Shown here one piece after another: positions 27,150 to 35,961 of a stretch of DNA of 64,000 bases. A program made the translations under genes and the position numbers. Under the pieces are notes generated by a model that did no database searches, had not been told where the DNA came from, and saw only the letters and a list, made by a program, of their open reading frames with translations. Source of the DNA: Pantoea sp. At-9b (GTDB lineage: Bacteria > Pseudomonadota > Gammaproteobacteria > Enterobacterales > Enterobacteriaceae); the NCBI RefSeq assembly GCF_000175935.2, contig NC_014837.1, positions 124,001-188,000 on the forward strand. The letters are read 5' to 3'. Numbering within the stretch: the first letter of the stretch is position 1; every line of letters begins with the position of its first letter.

Positions 27150-28436
27150 ATGAAAACCTCGCTGTTTAAAAGCCTCTACTTTCAGGTGCTGGTTGCCATT
27201 GGCATCGGCGTTCTGTTAGGCCATTTTTATCCTGAGTTAGGCGCGCAGATGAAGCCGCTCGGAGATGGCTTCGTCAAGCTGATCAAGATGATCATCGCCC
27301 CCGTCATTTTTTGTACGGTGGTGACCGGTATTGCCGGCATGGAGAGCATGAAAGCAGTTGGGCGGACTGGCGCAGTAGCGCTGCTCTACTTCGAAATTGT
27401 CAGCACCATCGCGCTGATCATTGGCCTGATTGTGGTCAACGTGATTCAGCCCGGTGCGGGTATGAACATTGACCCCGCCACACTGGATGCGAAAGCGGTT
27501 GCGGTATACGCACAGCAGGCGGAACAGCAGGGCGTGATTGCCTTCCTGCTGGATGTGATCCCCAATAGCGTGATCGGTGCTTTTGCCAGCGGCAACATTT
27601 TGCAGGTGCTGCTGTTCGCGATTCTGTTCGGGTTTGCGCTGCATCGTCTGGGTGACAAAGGTACGTTGATTTTCAACGTGATTGAAAGTTTCTCGAAAGT
27701 CATCTTTGGCATCATCAACATGATTATGCGTCTGGCCCCGATTGGCGCATTCGGTGCGATGGCGTTCACCATCGGTAAATACGGTGTCGGTTCGCTGGTG
27801 CAACTCGGCCAGTTGATTATCTGTTTCTATATCACCTGTATCCTGTTCGTGGTGGTGGTGCTCGGACTGATTGCCCGTGTGGCCGGTTTCAACATCTTTA
27901 AATTCGTGGCGTATATCAAAGAAGAGCTGCTGATCGTGCTGGGCACCTCCTCTTCGGAATCGGCGCTGCCGCGTATGCTGGACAAGATGGAACGGCTCGG
28001 CTGTAAGAAGTCGGTTGTGGGTCTGGTGATCCCGACGGGTTACTCCTTTAACCTTGATGGCACCTCGATTTATCTGACGATGGCCGCCGTGTTCATTGCG
28101 CAGGCAACTAACGCGCACATGGACGTTATCCATCAAATTACCTTGTTGGTGGTGTTGCTGCTGTCGTCGAAAGGTGCGGCAGGGGTGACCGGCAGTGGCT
28201 TTATCGTGCTGGCGGCGACCCTGTCTGCGGTGGGACATCTGCCGGTGGCCGGTCTGGCGCTGATTCTGGGTATTGACCGCTTTATGTCCGAAGCGCGCGC
28301 ACTGACTAACCTGGTAGGTAACGGTGTCGCCACCGTGGTGGTGGCGAAATGGGTCGGTCAGCTGGATGAACGTCAGCTGAATGAGACGCTTTCTTCATCG
28401 AAAAAGGCGAAAAACGCACCGGAATCTTCGCTGTAA
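27150..28436 (+). CDS. dctA: DctA, aerobic C4-dicarboxylate transporter
   Basis: A 428-aa DAACS-family sodium or proton-coupled symporter for succinate, fumarate, malate and aspartate, of typical E. coli length (428 aa). Signature features include the serine-rich reentrant loop [21 protein letters not shown], the [14 protein letters not shown] motif, and [20 protein letters not shown]. Eight transmembrane segments plus two hairpin loops are expected. The upstream 228 bp (26922-27149) hold no gene; they are AT-rich and must contain the promoter, but I could not assign a firm -35/-10 pair or a CRP site. The gene is followed by a strong 14-bp-stem hairpin. Confidence 0.97.
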   Translation: MKTSLFKSLYFQVLVAIGIGVLLGHFYPELGAQMKPLGDGFVKLIKMIIAPVIFCTVVTGIAGMESMKAVGRTGAVALLYFEIVSTIALIIGLIVVNVIQPGAGMNIDPATLDAKAVAVYAQQAEQQGVIAFLLDVIPNSVIGAFASGNILQVLLFAILFGFALHRLGDKGTLIFNVIESFSKVIFGIINMIMRLAPIGAFGAMAFTIGKYGVGSLVQLGQLIICFYITCILFVVVVLGLIARVAGFNIFKFVAYIKEELLIVLGTSSSESALPRMLDKMERLGCKKSVVGLVIPTGYSFNLDGTSIYLTMAAVFIAQATNAHMDVIHQITLLVVLLLSSKGAAGVTGSGFIVLAATLSAVGHLPVAGLALILGIDRFMSEARALTNLVGNGVATVVVAKWVGQLDERQLNETLSSSKKAKNAPESSL

Positions 28437-28463
28437 AGCGACAATTGCGTTAATTTTCCGGGA

Positions 28464-28498
28464 AATGCCCGCTGTGACTTGCCCTCACAGCGGGCATT
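28464..28498 (+). terminator. Hairpin downstream of dctA
   Basis: A perfect 14-bp stem: AATGCCCGCTGTGA (28464-28477) and its complement at 28485-28498, with a 7-base loop. The T run after it is short, so termination could be partly Rho-assisted. It could act in either direction. Confidence 0.75.
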
Positions 28499-28680
28499 TG
28501 CATAATAAACCCCATTGATTTTTTTCCCGGTTTTTCACCTCGTTGCGCGACATCCCGACCAACTTGTGGTCAAAGAGTCAGATGAAGAATAAACGTGGCG
28601 GCTAAATGCCGCATCGGTCAGCCTCTGAGCGACCGAACGCGCCGTGATAACGAGTGTTGATCTGTTTGATAGGGGTTCAC

Positions 28681-30189
28681 ATGCAGGGCACCAGAATTCG
28701 GCTTTTGGTTGGCGGACTGCTGTTGGCAGCATCCGGTTTTGGCGTACAGGCCGAAACACTCCAACCCGATCCCGCCTGGCAGGAAGGCAAACTGGACAAT
28801 GGTTTTAGCTGGCAACTGCTGACTACGCCGCAGCGTCCCAGTGACCGTATAGAGCTGCGCCTGATCGTTAACACCGGTTCGCTGGTGGAAAGTGCACAGC
28901 AAACCGGCTTCAGCCATTTGTTACCACGTCTGGCGTTGGTGCATAACACCGCGCTCGATACCAATCAGCAACGCGCCTTGTGGCAACAGGCGATGGACCC
29001 CCATCGTCCGCTGCCGCCTGCCATCTCGTCGTATGATTTCACCCAATACAATCTGAGCCTGCCGAATAACCGCCCGGAGCTGCTGAAAGAAGCGCTGAAC
29101 TGGCTGTCGGCGACCGCAGGCAAGATGACACTGAATGAACAGGTAGTGGCTACCGCGCTGAGTGCGTCTGATCCGATCGCCACCTGGCCACCCAACACCC
29201 AGGATGTGTGGTGGCGCTATCGCCTGAAAGGCTCGACGCTGCTGGCGCACGATCCCGGCGAACAACCGCGCGCACCGGTCGATATCACCCAGCTGAAGAG
29301 TTTTTATCAGCAGTGGTACACACCCGATGCCATGACGTTGTACGTGGTCGGCAATGTTGACAGCCGCAGTCTGGCGGAGCAGATCAACAAAGCTTTCGCA
29401 CCATTGCAGGGTAAACGGGCTTCGCCAGCGGCAATGCCGACGCTGTCGCCATTGCCGCATCAACCGGTGAATCTGGTCAATGGCGCGATGAATCAAGACC
29501 GTCTGTCACTGGTGTGGGACAGCCCGTGGCAGCCGATTCGTGATTCACAGAATCTGGAGCATTACTGGCAGAGCGATCTGGCGCGTGAAGCCTTGTTCTG
29601 GCATGTACAGCGCGCCCTGGCCGATAGCAAAGCGCAGAGCGTACAGGTGGGCTTTGACTGCCGTGTGCTGTATCAGCGCGCCCAGTGCGCCATCAATATG
29701 GACAGCCCGAATGCGTCGCTGCCGCAGAACATGAATCTGGTGGCGAAAGAGCTGGCGGCGGTACGTGATAAAGGGCTGCCGCAGGATGAGTTCGATGCGC
29801 TGATGGCGCAGAAGTTGCTGGAGCTGAACAAATTGTTCGCCACCTACGCACGTACCGACACCGATATTTTGATGGGACAGCGTTTACGTTCACAGCAAAA
29901 TGCGGTGGTAGATATCGCCCCGGAACAGTATCAAAAGCTGCGTCAGGCATTTCTCGCCGGTTTAACGCGTGATCAGCTCAACCAGGAACTGCGTCAGCAA
30001 TTGACCCAGGAACTGACCATGGTGCTGATTCAGCCGGAAGGTGAGGCGGAAACCAATGTGAAGATGTTGCAGGAAGGCTGGGATAAGGTGATGGCACCGC
30101 CCGAGACGCCGACTGCGCCAGCCAGCCCGGATGATGGCAAAAACGATGGCAACGCCAGCAGCAGTGAACTGGCCCCGCCATCGTCTTAA
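28681..30189 (+). CDS. yhjJ: YhjJ, periplasmic M16-peptidase-like protein lacking the zinc motif
   Basis: A 502-aa exported protein (signal peptide MQGTRIRLLVGGLLLAASGFGVQAE) of the pitrilysin/M16 family; the E. coli YhjJ is about 498 aa. At the place of the M16 zinc motif HxxEH the sequence reads GFSHLLPRLAL, with H79 kept but Pro82 and Arg83 replacing Glu and His, so it is probably not an active peptidase. The ATG at 28681 is preferred over upstream in-frame codons because AGGGG lies about 8 bases before it and the signal peptide starts there. The C terminus is a Pro/Ser/Asp-rich tail. The function in E. coli is unknown. It ends 4 bases before the convergent hydrolase gene. Confidence 0.88.
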   Translation: MQGTRIRLLVGGLLLAASGFGVQAETLQPDPAWQEGKLDNGFSWQLLTTPQRPSDRIELRLIVNTGSLVESAQQTGFSHLLPRLALVHNTALDTNQQRALWQQAMDPHRPLPPAISSYDFTQYNLSLPNNRPELLKEALNWLSATAGKMTLNEQVVATALSASDPIATWPPNTQDVWWRYRLKGSTLLAHDPGEQPRAPVDITQLKSFYQQWYTPDAMTLYVVGNVDSRSLAEQINKAFAPLQGKRASPAAMPTLSPLPHQPVNLVNGAMNQDRLSLVWDSPWQPIRDSQNLEHYWQSDLAREALFWHVQRALADSKAQSVQVGFDCRVLYQRAQCAINMDSPNASLPQNMNLVAKELAAVRDKGLPQDEFDALMAQKLLELNKLFATYARTDTDILMGQRLRSQQNAVVDIAPEQYQKLRQAFLAGLTRDQLNQELRQQLTQELTMVLIQPEGEAETNVKMLQEGWDKVMAPPETPTAPASPDDGKNDGNASSSELAPPSS

Positions 30190-30192
30190 GCC

Positions 30193-31065
30193 TCAGGTTT
30201 TTGCCCGCAGCCACTCGGTCACCAGCATCGGCCAACTGGCTAAGGGCAAATCCGCCACGCCACGGATGCCAAATCCGTGGCCGCCTTTCTGATAAAAGTG
30301 GATTTCTGCCGGTACGCTGTGTTCGCGCAGGGCGCTGAAGAACACCATGCTGTTATTGATTGATACGGTTTCATCGTCTGCCGCGTGGATCAGCAGCGTC
30401 GGCGGTGTCTGGCTATGCACCCGGGTTTCCAGCGAATAAGCATCAAGGGTTTTTTGATCCGGCCAGGCACCCAGCAGCCGGGTACGGGCGCTTTCCAACG
30501 CCAGTCCGTCGCGCATGCTGATCAGCGGATAAATCAGCACCATCGCGTCGGGTCGTGGCGAGAGACTGTCGGCATGATCCTGCACCGGGTAGATTTTTTC
30601 CGCGAAACGCGTACCGAGGCTGGCGGCAACATGGCCACCGGCGGAGAACCCCATCATCACGATATACTTGCCGTTCATACCGCGCTGCGCCCGATCGCGC
30701 AGTACCCGCACCGCACGCTGCGCATCGGCCAGTGGCGCATCCGGCCCTTCGTGATGGCCGTCGTAGGGCAACCGATAGGTCATCACCGCCAGCGTGTAAC
30801 CCATTGAAGTAAAGAAGGTCGCCAGCGCACTGCCCTCGCGATCGATCAATACCCGTTGATAGCCGCCTCCGGGTGCGACCAGTAGCGTGATACCGTTGGA
30901 ATTCTCGGGGTGCCAGATTGCCATCTCCGGGCAGCGTACCCCGGTGGCAGCACGATCATAGGGTTCATACTCTTTGGCGAGGTCAACAATTTGCGGCTGG
31001 GCGCGTGAGTCGCTGGCACCCGGTGCATCGCCGTGTGGCCAGATATTAATAATTTCTGTGTGCAT
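30193..31065 (-). CDS. Alpha/beta hydrolase, esterase/acetyl-esterase-like (BD-FAE/Aes type)
   Basis: A 290-aa cytoplasmic alpha/beta hydrolase with no signal peptide. The catalytic triad is recognisable: Ser in GFSAGG, Asp in HAADDETVS and His in KGGHGFG. The oxyanion region is APGGGYQRV in place of HGGG. Families of this type remove acyl groups from small esters or sugars, and acetyl-xylan-esterase-like enzymes share the pattern PGGGY...GFSAGGH. E. coli has no gene at this point between yhjJ and kdgK. An AGGA sequence precedes the ATG (minus strand). The substrate cannot be told from sequence. Confidence 0.82.
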   Translation of the reverse strand: MHTEIINIWPHGDAPGASDSRAQPQIVDLAKEYEPYDRAATGVRCPEMAIWHPENSNGITLLVAPGGGYQRVLIDREGSALATFFTSMGYTLAVMTYRLPYDGHHEGPDAPLADAQRAVRVLRDRAQRGMNGKYIVMMGFSAGGHVAASLGTRFAEKIYPVQDHADSLSPRPDAMVLIYPLISMRDGLALESARTRLLGAWPDQKTLDAYSLETRVHSQTPPTLLIHAADDETVSINNSMVFFSALREHSVPAEIHFYQKGGHGFGIRGVADLPLASWPMLVTEWLRAKT

Positions 31066-31393
31066 AAATCGGTCCTGAGCGAATCATGTTGTCGTTTTTG
31101 TGGTCGCGGCCGGATCAACAGCATCCTGCTGTTATTGATTAAAACATGGTCTGTTTTCCGTCGGTCGTCCAGCCGAAAACCGTGAATTCCGACAGATTCG
31201 GACTATGCCTGGCGCACCGTTTTGTTGCCATAACACGTTGAATTTAAAATTAGATCTTAAGCCGGGCTAAAGCAGCCAGACGTGTTTTTGCCGGGAAATG
31301 GATCTCCGCAGGTCGCAGGGGAAACTGCCGGGAGTAAGTGCTGCCTTAAGGTAAATTTATGGCGGTGGTTTGTTAGCGAGGATGATGATTGAT
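31066..31393. other. Intergenic region upstream of the hydrolase gene, no gene recognised
   Basis: About 330 bp without a convincing reading frame. A small perfect stem-loop lies at 31117-31133 (AACAGCA, loop TCC, TGCTGTT). The promoter of the leftward hydrolase gene should lie here, but I could not assign it. Confidence 0.5.
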
Positions 31394-31414
31394 ACGCCCT
31401 GGCGGCCAGGGCGT
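31394..31414 (-). terminator. Hairpin just after kdgK
   Basis: A perfect 9-bp inverted repeat, ACGCCCTGG, loop CGG, CCAGGGCGT, 7 bases after the kdgK stop. No long T run follows in the direction of kdgK transcription, so it is a likely but unproven terminator. Confidence 0.5.
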
Positions 31415-31421
31415 AGGTGGA

Positions 31422-32354
31422 TTACTGTGGCATGGCGCTCAGAGGAATGATCGCGCCGCGATGTTGGATCACGGTGCTGGCGGTGAGGTGGCCTCGTGCG
31501 GCGGCAGCGTCCGGCGCAGCACCCTGTAAACGCAACGCCAGATAGCCTGCGCTGAAGGAGTCACCGGCGGCGGTGGTATCAATCACTTTTTCTTTTGCCA
31601 GCTTAATGGCAGGGACATCGTACAGCGGTGATGCGCCAACGGACACCAAACAGGATTCAGCGCCACGCTTGATGACAATCTCCTGCACGCCCGCGTTGCG
31701 GGTGCGGGTCAGCACGGCTTCCAGCGGTTGTTCACCCCATAACAGATGCTCATCATCCAGTGTCAGGAAGGCGATATCGGTATGTTGCAGCATGGCAGCA
31801 TACGCCTGTTGTGCGCTGGTTTTATCGGCCCACAGGCGTGGACGATAGTTATTATCGAAAATCACTTTGCCACCGTTCTGACGGCAAGCGCTGAGCAGGG
31901 CCATCAGCTTCTCGCGGCTGGCGGCGGGTAAAATAGCCAGGCTGATGCCGCTGAGATAGAGATAATCGTAGTGGGCCAACTGTTGGCAGATGGCATCGGA
32001 TTGCGGGCTATCGAGCCAGTAGCGCGCAGCGGCATCGCTACGCCAGTACCAGAAGGTACGTTCGCCGTGCTCATCGGTTTCGATGAAGTACAGACCCGGC
32101 ATTTTGTTGTCGAGTCGCTGGATCAACCCTGTCTGTACCTGCTCCTGTTGCCAGGCGGCAATCATCTGGTCACTGAAGCTGTCGGTGCCGAGGGCGGTAA
32201 CGTAATCAACGCGCAATTGCTCAGTGGCAGACTGGCGCGCCAGATATACCGCGGTGTTCAGGGTGTCGCCACCAAAACCGCGTTTGATGTTCTCACCTTT
32301 TTCGGACAGCTCAATCATGCATTCGCCAATGATGGCGATTTTTTTCTGCGTCAT
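31422..32354 (-). CDS. kdgK: KdgK, 2-keto-3-deoxygluconate kinase
   Basis: A 310-aa PfkB/ribokinase-family sugar kinase that phosphorylates 2-keto-3-deoxygluconate to KDPG in pectin and hexuronate catabolism. The start is placed at MTQKKIAIIGECMIELS, matching the 309-aa E. coli protein; the open frame extends further upstream but without family support. Conserved features are the N-terminal GECMIEL, GFGGDTLNTAVYLAR, and the C-terminal PfkB signature DTTAAGDSFSAGYLA with the catalytic Asp. It is divergent from pdeH, as in E. coli. Confidence 0.95.
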   Translation of the reverse strand: MTQKKIAIIGECMIELSEKGENIKRGFGGDTLNTAVYLARQSATEQLRVDYVTALGTDSFSDQMIAAWQQEQVQTGLIQRLDNKMPGLYFIETDEHGERTFWYWRSDAAARYWLDSPQSDAICQQLAHYDYLYLSGISLAILPAASREKLMALLSACRQNGGKVIFDNNYRPRLWADKTSAQQAYAAMLQHTDIAFLTLDDEHLLWGEQPLEAVLTRTRNAGVQEIVIKRGAESCLVSVGASPLYDVPAIKLAKEKVIDTTAAGDSFSAGYLALRLQGAAPDAAAARGHLTASTVIQHRGAIIPLSAMPQ

Positions 32355-32550
32355 GGTCTTCGGCCTGTAGTGAATTCTGCCCCTAGTCTCGCGTCTGGTA
32401 TGGCAGCAGTCAATGTTTTTCAAAACGGCGTTTTAATTCCACTTAAGGTGTAAAACAGTGTGTTCAAGAGTAATTTAGCCGCGTAATTGTTGCTTGTTTT
32501 ACCGATTAAGCGCGACGCGCGCTGATACACTCAAGAGCTCGTGTGGCTGC

Positions 32551-32578
32551 TCAGGTTGATAAAGCTATCCACCGATAC
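32551..32578 (+). promoter_or_regulatory. Possible FliA (sigma-28) promoter of pdeH
   Basis: TCAGGTTG at 32551-32558, a 12-base spacer, then ACCGATAC at 32571-32578. The sigma-28 consensus is TAAAGTTT-N11-GCCGATAA: the -10 matches 6 of 8, the -35 matches 5 of 8 and the spacer is one base long. E. coli pdeH is a class III flagellar gene transcribed by FliA, which makes the match plausible but not secure. Confidence 0.35.
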
Positions 32579-32629
32579 TTGCCGCTGAGATGCTATTTGC
32601 AGGCACTCACCACCTACCAGGAAAAAACC

Positions 32630-33403
32630 ATGGTGATGAAGAATTTTAGTCATCGACTGCCTTCTTCAATTGAACTGGAGCAACAACAGGAAACGCGTCT
32701 CTTCTGGCAGCAGTGCCAACGATTCTATACTTTCCAGCCGATCTACCAGGTCTCGGGCCACTTACTGGCTATTGAATTACTGACTGCGGTGACACACCCA
32801 TCCGCACCAGAAAAAAGGCTGTCGCCGGAAATCTATTTTGACGCGCTGGATATCCCGCAGCGTCTCGACGTGGTGCAGGAACAGCTGGAACTGTTGATGC
32901 AATGGTCGACCCTTTTTAGTCAGCGTCAGTTGGTGGCTTCGGTCAATATTGATGGCCCGACGTTGCTGGCGATTCAGCAGCACCCCCAGATCCGTAACCT
33001 GATTGCCCAACTGCCGTGGGTACGCTTTGAACTCACCGAACATCATGTGTTGCCACAGGAAGAGATGATCGCGCAGATGCCGGAGCTAGGGCCGTTATGG
33101 CTGGATGATTTTGGTTCCGGCATGGCGAATTTCTCTGCCCTGACCGAGTTGCGTTATGACTACATTAAGCTGTCGCGTGAACTGTTTATTTTGCTGCGTT
33201 CCACCGATGAAGGACGCACGCTGTTTTCCATGCTGCTGGCCTTGATCAACCGTTATTGCAACGGAGTGATCGTGGAAGGCGTGGAAACCGAGGAAGAGTG
33301 GCAGCAGGTGCGTAGCTCACCCGCTCTGGCGGCACAAGGTTATTTCTTCTCCCGCCCGGTTCCGTTTAGCGAACTGGAGAACATGGCACAGGCGCTTCCC
33401 TGA
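32630..33403 (+). CDS. pdeH: PdeH (YhjH), cytoplasmic EAL c-di-GMP phosphodiesterase
   Basis: A 257-aa stand-alone EAL domain without a membrane anchor; the E. coli protein is 255 aa. The ATG at 32630 follows AGGA by about 7 bases and precedes MVMKNFSHRLPSSIELEQQQ. Signature residues are AIELLTAVTHP (the EAL position reads ELL, as in E. coli), SVNIDGPTLLAI, RFELTEHHVLP, LDDFGSGMANFSAL, YIKLSRELF and VEGVETEEEW. In E. coli PdeH is the main c-di-GMP phosphodiesterase supporting motility, by keeping c-di-GMP low so that YcgR does not brake the flagellum. Here it would also limit activation of both BcsA proteins and BcsE. Confidence 0.95.
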   Translation: MVMKNFSHRLPSSIELEQQQETRLFWQQCQRFYTFQPIYQVSGHLLAIELLTAVTHPSAPEKRLSPEIYFDALDIPQRLDVVQEQLELLMQWSTLFSQRQLVASVNIDGPTLLAIQQHPQIRNLIAQLPWVRFELTEHHVLPQEEMIAQMPELGPLWLDDFGSGMANFSALTELRYDYIKLSRELFILLRSTDEGRTLFSMLLALINRYCNGVIVEGVETEEEWQQVRSSPALAAQGYFFSRPVPFSELENMAQALP

Positions 33404-33465
33404 TACCCTTCCTCAACGTCTCGTCTATCTTTAAGTAAGACGTGGAAGGACAAGGAGGAAGCAGC

Positions 33466-35526
33466 ATGTCACGAACAGGAAAAGTCCTGAGTTGGGTTAT
33501 CGGGATTTTTTTGTTGTTGGTTGTGGTGATCGTCGTCGTGATCGCGACGTTTGACTGGAATCGCCTGAAACCAACCATCAACCAGAAAGTCTCGGCAGAA
33601 CTGAATCGACCGTTCGCCATTCGTGGCGATCTTGGCGTGGCCTGGGTACGTAATCGTGATGAACCTGGCTGGCGCAGTTGGGTGCCCTGGCCGCAGGTAC
33701 ATGCCGACGATATTATGCTGGGCAATCCGCCCACCATTCCTGATGTCACGATGGTGCATTTGCAGCGCGTAGAGGCGACCTTAGCGCCGCTGGCACTGCT
33801 GCATAAACAGGTTTATCTGCCGTGGATCAAACTCCAGCGCCCCGATGCGCGGTTGGTTCAGACCGCAGATAAACACAACAACTGGACCTTCAACCTCGCC
33901 AGCAGCAGCAACGGTGAGGCCAATGCGGCCCCCTCAGCCTGGTCGTTCCGCCTCGATAATATTCTGTTCGATCAAGGGCAGGTTCGCTATCGCGATGCAA
34001 TTAACCAAGCGGATGTCAGCGTCACGATCAATCCGCTGGGTAAACCCGTGCCCTACACTCAGGTGGCTGGAGGGGATGATCAGCAGCAGGGTGCCGGTGA
34101 CTTTGTCTTTGGCTGGCAGGCGAGCGGCACTTATAACAATCAGCGTTTAGACGGGGAAGGTAAAATTGGCGGGATGTTGTCGCTACGCAGCCAGACCACA
34201 CCTTTTCCGTTACAGGTTGATGTGCGCAATGGCACCACGCGGGTGCGGGTTGACGGGACATTGCAGGACCCGCTCAACCTCGGGGGGCTGGATGTTCGGC
34301 TGCGTTTCTCCGGCGACACCCTGGCGAATCTGTACGGTTTGACCGGTGTGCTTTTACCGGATACGCCGCCATATGAAACGGATGGGCATCTGATCGCGCG
34401 TTTTAATGACGAAAAAGGCGCGCTGTTCCGTTACGAAAAATTCAATGGTCATATCGGTGACAGCGATATTCATGGCTCGCTGGTTTACCGTCAGGGCAAA
34501 CCGCGTCCAAGCCTGACCGGCGATCTTTCGTCGAACCAGTTGCGCATGGCCGATTTAGGCCCGTTGATTGGCGTCAACTCCGGTAAGGGCAGTGAGAAAA
34601 CGCAGCAGGCGAAAGCGCAGCGTGGTGCAGCCTCAACACAACCTGCCGATCGTGTTCTGCCGCACGACAAGTTCGATACCAAAAGCTGGGGCGCGATGGA
34701 TGCCGATGTGAAGTTTAGCGGCAAGCGTATCGAACACAGCAATTCGCTACCGTTGAGCGATCTTTATACCCATTTGCAGCTCAATCAGGGGGATCTGCGT
34801 CTTGATCCGTTGCGCTTTGGCATGGCCGGCGGCGCGTTGAATTCCACGATCCACCTGGAAGGGAATCGCAGTCCGATGCGTGGCCGGGCGGATTTGCACG
34901 TGCGTAAACTTCAGTTGCGGCAACTGTTCCCTAACGTGCAGGCGATGCAGAAAAGCCTCGGTCAGTTGAATGGTGATGCGACGTTAAGCGGTACCGGCAA
35001 TTCAGTGGCGGACCTGCTGGCTACCAGCGATGGCGAGTTGAAGCTGCTGATGAACGATGGGCTGATTAGCCGCAGCCTGATGGAGATTGCCGGGCTGAAC
35101 GTCGGTAACTATGTGGTGGGCAAACTGTTTGGTGATGATGAGGTCCGCATCAACTGTGCGGCTACCGATCTCAACATTCGCAATGGGCTGGCGACACCGA
35201 AATTGTTTGTGTTCGATACCGAGAATGCGGTGATTAATGTGTCAGGCAGTGCCAACTTTGCCAATGAACGGCTCGATTTGACTATCGATCCGCAGAGTAA
35301 AGGTATCCGCATCATGACGTTGCGCTCGCCGTTGTATGTGCGCGGCACCTTCAAAAATCCGGATGCCGGGGTGAAAGCCGGGCCGCTGATTGCCCGTGGT
35401 GCTGCGGCGCTGGCGTTGGGGGCGGTAGTGGCACCCGCCGCAGCGTTGTTGGCATTGGTGTCACCCAGCGATACCGACAGCAATCAATGCAGCAACGTGT
35501 TGCAGCAGATGAAGCAGAAGAAATGA
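33466..35526 (+). CDS. yhjG: YhjG, AsmA-family inner-membrane protein
   Basis: A 686-aa protein, exactly the length of E. coli YhjG. It has an N-terminal transmembrane anchor (VLSWVIGIFLLLVVVIVVVIA) followed by FDWNRLKPTINQKVSAELNRPFAIRGDLGV, the hallmark start of AsmA-like proteins. A long periplasmic beta-rich domain ends in an AsmA C-terminal region (LLATSDGELKLLMNDGLISRSLMEIAGLNVG). A C-terminal hydrophobic Ala-rich segment follows (LIARGAAALALGAVVAPAAALLALV). AsmA-like proteins are implicated in moving phospholipids between membranes; the specific role of YhjG is unknown. The ATG at 33466 is chosen for the perfect AAGGAGGA at 33452-33459. Its stop codon directly touches the ppiC stop. 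Confidence 0.93.
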   Translation: MSRTGKVLSWVIGIFLLLVVVIVVVIATFDWNRLKPTINQKVSAELNRPFAIRGDLGVAWVRNRDEPGWRSWVPWPQVHADDIMLGNPPTIPDVTMVHLQRVEATLAPLALLHKQVYLPWIKLQRPDARLVQTADKHNNWTFNLASSSNGEANAAPSAWSFRLDNILFDQGQVRYRDAINQADVSVTINPLGKPVPYTQVAGGDDQQQGAGDFVFGWQASGTYNNQRLDGEGKIGGMLSLRSQTTPFPLQVDVRNGTTRVRVDGTLQDPLNLGGLDVRLRFSGDTLANLYGLTGVLLPDTPPYETDGHLIARFNDEKGALFRYEKFNGHIGDSDIHGSLVYRQGKPRPSLTGDLSSNQLRMADLGPLIGVNSGKGSEKTQQAKAQRGAASTQPADRVLPHDKFDTKSWGAMDADVKFSGKRIEHSNSLPLSDLYTHLQLNQGDLRLDPLRFGMAGGALNSTIHLEGNRSPMRGRADLHVRKLQLRQLFPNVQAMQKSLGQLNGDATLSGTGNSVADLLATSDGELKLLMNDGLISRSLMEIAGLNVGNYVVGKLFGDDEVRINCAATDLNIRNGLATPKLFVFDTENAVINVSGSANFANERLDLTIDPQSKGIRIMTLRSPLYVRGTFKNPDAGVKAGPLIARGAAALALGAVVAPAAALLALVSPSDTDSNQCSNVLQQMKQKK

Positions 35527-35808
35527 TCAGTTACGCCACAGCACCTTGATGATGTGGTAGCCGAAGGCGGTTTTCACTGGTCCATAGGGTTGCAGCAATG
35601 GGCAGCTGAACACCGCCTTGTCGAAGGCCGGGACCATCTGGCCTTTGCGGAATTCACCTAAGTCGCCACCGTTACGCCCGGAAGGGCAGGTGGAGTGTTT
35701 TTTTGCCAGCTGCTGAAAGTTCGCGCCTTTTTCCAGTTGCGCCAGTAGCGCTTTTGCTTTTGCTTCATCCTTCACCAGGATGTGTAAAGCCGCCGCGGTT
35801 TTCGCCAT
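35527..35808 (-). CDS. ppiC: PpiC, parvulin peptidyl-prolyl isomerase
   Basis: A 93-aa single-domain parvulin, identical in length to E. coli PpiC, a cytoplasmic cis/trans prolyl isomerase. The start is at [15 protein letters not shown]. Family motifs are [35 protein letters not shown] and FGYHIIKVL. In E. coli ppiC lies between ilvC and rep. Here rep is in place but ilvC is replaced by yhjG, whose stop codon abuts the ppiC stop with no intergenic base. Confidence 0.96.
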   Translation of the reverse strand: MAKTAAALHILVKDEAKAKALLAQLEKGANFQQLAKKHSTCPSGRNGGDLGEFRKGQMVPAFDKAVFSCPLLQPYGPVKTAFGYHIIKVLWRN

Positions 35809-35859
35809 GATTCGGTCCTGTTGTGTATAATCGTCGCGCATTATAGCCTGCACAGATTG

Positions 35860-35925
35860 GTAGCGGCGCGATTTATCGCGCGAGTGTTATGCGCCTGAAA
35901 AGAGCGCGATAAATCGCGCCGCTAC
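35860..35925. repeat. REP-like palindrome pair (copy 2)
   Basis: Two facing copies of the motif beginning GTAGCGGCGCGATTTATCGC (35860-35881 and its reverse at 35904-35925), identical over 22 bases, separated by 22 bases. The pair lies between ppiC and rep and can fold as one large stem-loop. Confidence 0.9.
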
Positions 35926-35961
35926 ATGTGCAATGTTGATCCTGATGAGTGAAATCCCGTT

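Noticed and set aside
27237..28238. 333-codon frame antisense to dctA
   Set aside because: His/Gln/Asn/Arg-rich mirror of a membrane protein gene; no recognisable fold.
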